Assembly (NCBI GenBank): GCA_025965635.1
Contig: JAOPWO010000421.1
Location: 1 to 5,634 of the forward strand
Reading direction: 5' to 3'
Origin: Modestobacter sp.
Lineage (GTDB): Bacteria > Actinomycetota > Actinomycetes > Mycobacteriales > Geodermatophilaceae
Length of the DNA stretch: 5,634 bases
Made by a program: the position numbers and the translations under genes. Shown here in pieces: positions 5,329 through 5,634 of the stretch. Under the pieces are notes generated by a model that saw nothing but the letters and a program-made list of their open reading frames with translations, did not search any database and was not told the DNA's origin. Numbering within the stretch: position 1 is the first letter of the stretch; every line of letters begins with the position of its first letter.

Positions 5329-5634
5329 TCAGCGGCGCTTGGCGTACCCGGCCAGGCCGAACTGCAGCAGGGCCAGCCCGCGACGGCCCTGGGTGCGCAG
5401 CTCGGTCACCAGGTCGGGGCCCGAGTCCCCGGCCAGCACCCGGTCGCGGGCCAGTTCCATCATCGCGGCGTACAACCCGAGCACCGCGTGCGCGGCCAGC
5501 CACGGTTCCAGGGCGCCGGCCCTTGCGTGGGTCTCCAGCGCGATCTCCTCGGCGAGGGCGTCGGTGAGGGTGCCGAGGATCTCCCGCTCCCGAATCTGCA
5601 GCGTCCGGCTGGCCCGCACCACCCGGGCCATCTC
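5329..5634 (-). CDS. TetR-family regulator, C-terminal part only
   Basis: The last ~102 codons of a minus-strand gene whose start and DNA-binding domain lie beyond the window edge; the methionine at 5629-5631 is internal. The visible part is all helical: an LQIREREILGTLTDALAEEI helix, then PWLAAHAVLGLYAAMMELARD, then GRRGLALLQFGLAGYAKRR at the C-terminus. This pattern (REREILGTLTDALAEE..., a WLAAHALLG-type helix, and a closing GRRAL.LL..GL..Y) is typical of the ligand-binding domain of actinobacterial TetR repressors, of the sort with a hydrophobic or acyl-like ligand pocket. Ligand and target genes cannot be told. It ends at TGA 5329-5331, convergent with recN, so it is not part of that operon. 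The family call depends on the C-terminal domain alone. Confidence 0.72.
   Translation of the reverse strand, partial: EMARVVRASRTLQIREREILGTLTDALAEEIALETHARAGALEPWLAAHAVLGLYAAMMELARDRVLAGDSGPDLVTELRTQGRRGLALLQFGLAGYAKRR

Noticed and set aside
1113..5503. Long minus-strand open frames of 579-734 codons across the operon (1113-2909, 2083-3822, 3299-5503)
   Set aside because: They lie opposite tlyA, nadK and recN, which have complete family motifs. Their products are low-complexity Arg/Gly/Pro/Ala or Ser-rich sequence, as expected from antisense frames in high-GC DNA.
1..5634. Search for a novel defence, mobile or CRISPR-type system
   Set aside because: No direct repeat arrays, transposase, integrase, tRNA-linked attachment site or atypical base composition was seen; gene order and content are those of a conserved actinobacterial core block.

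Overview
The window comes from a very high-GC actinobacterium. Codons end almost always in G or C, starts are a mix of ATG and GTG, and Shine-Dalgarno sequences are strong (GGAGG type). The gene order matches the Mycobacterium tuberculosis block Rv1692 (HAD phosphatase) – Rv1693 (small protein) – tlyA – ppnK/nadK – recN. The genus cannot be fixed from the sequence alone; a Geodermatophilaceae-like or related soil actinobacterium is a reasonable guess.

Layout: (1) 1-656, plus strand, the 3' part of a HAD-IIA sugar/glycerol-phosphate phosphatase gene that begins before the window. (2) A 53-nt gap between convergent genes with a perfect 8-bp hairpin, then a minus-strand SCP2 sterol-carrier-like gene (1048 down to 710). 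(3) A 212-nt divergent intergenic region (1049-1260) with a candidate -10 element in each direction. (4) 1261-5254, a gapless plus-strand operon in which every junction overlaps: a small Rv1693-like protein, TlyA rRNA 2'-O-methyltransferase, a probable 26-codon ORF, NAD kinase and the DNA-repair ATPase RecN. (5) A 74-nt gap between convergent genes with inverted repeats, then the 3' end of a minus-strand TetR-type regulator that runs off the window.

The operon joins ribosome modification (TlyA), NADP supply (NAD kinase) and double-strand-break repair (RecN). The grouping is conserved in Actinobacteria, but nothing here shows that the proteins work together biochemically; shared transcription and translational coupling are the visible links. 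No mobile element, CRISPR array, tRNA or rRNA was seen, and there is no sign of a defence system.

Most of this is ordinary core genome. The points worth a second look are the 26-codon ORF that overlaps both tlyA and nadK by four bases, the non-core tails on both sides of the nadK/recN junction, the inverted SCP2 gene that splits a normally collinear cluster, and a changed interdomain linker in TlyA.
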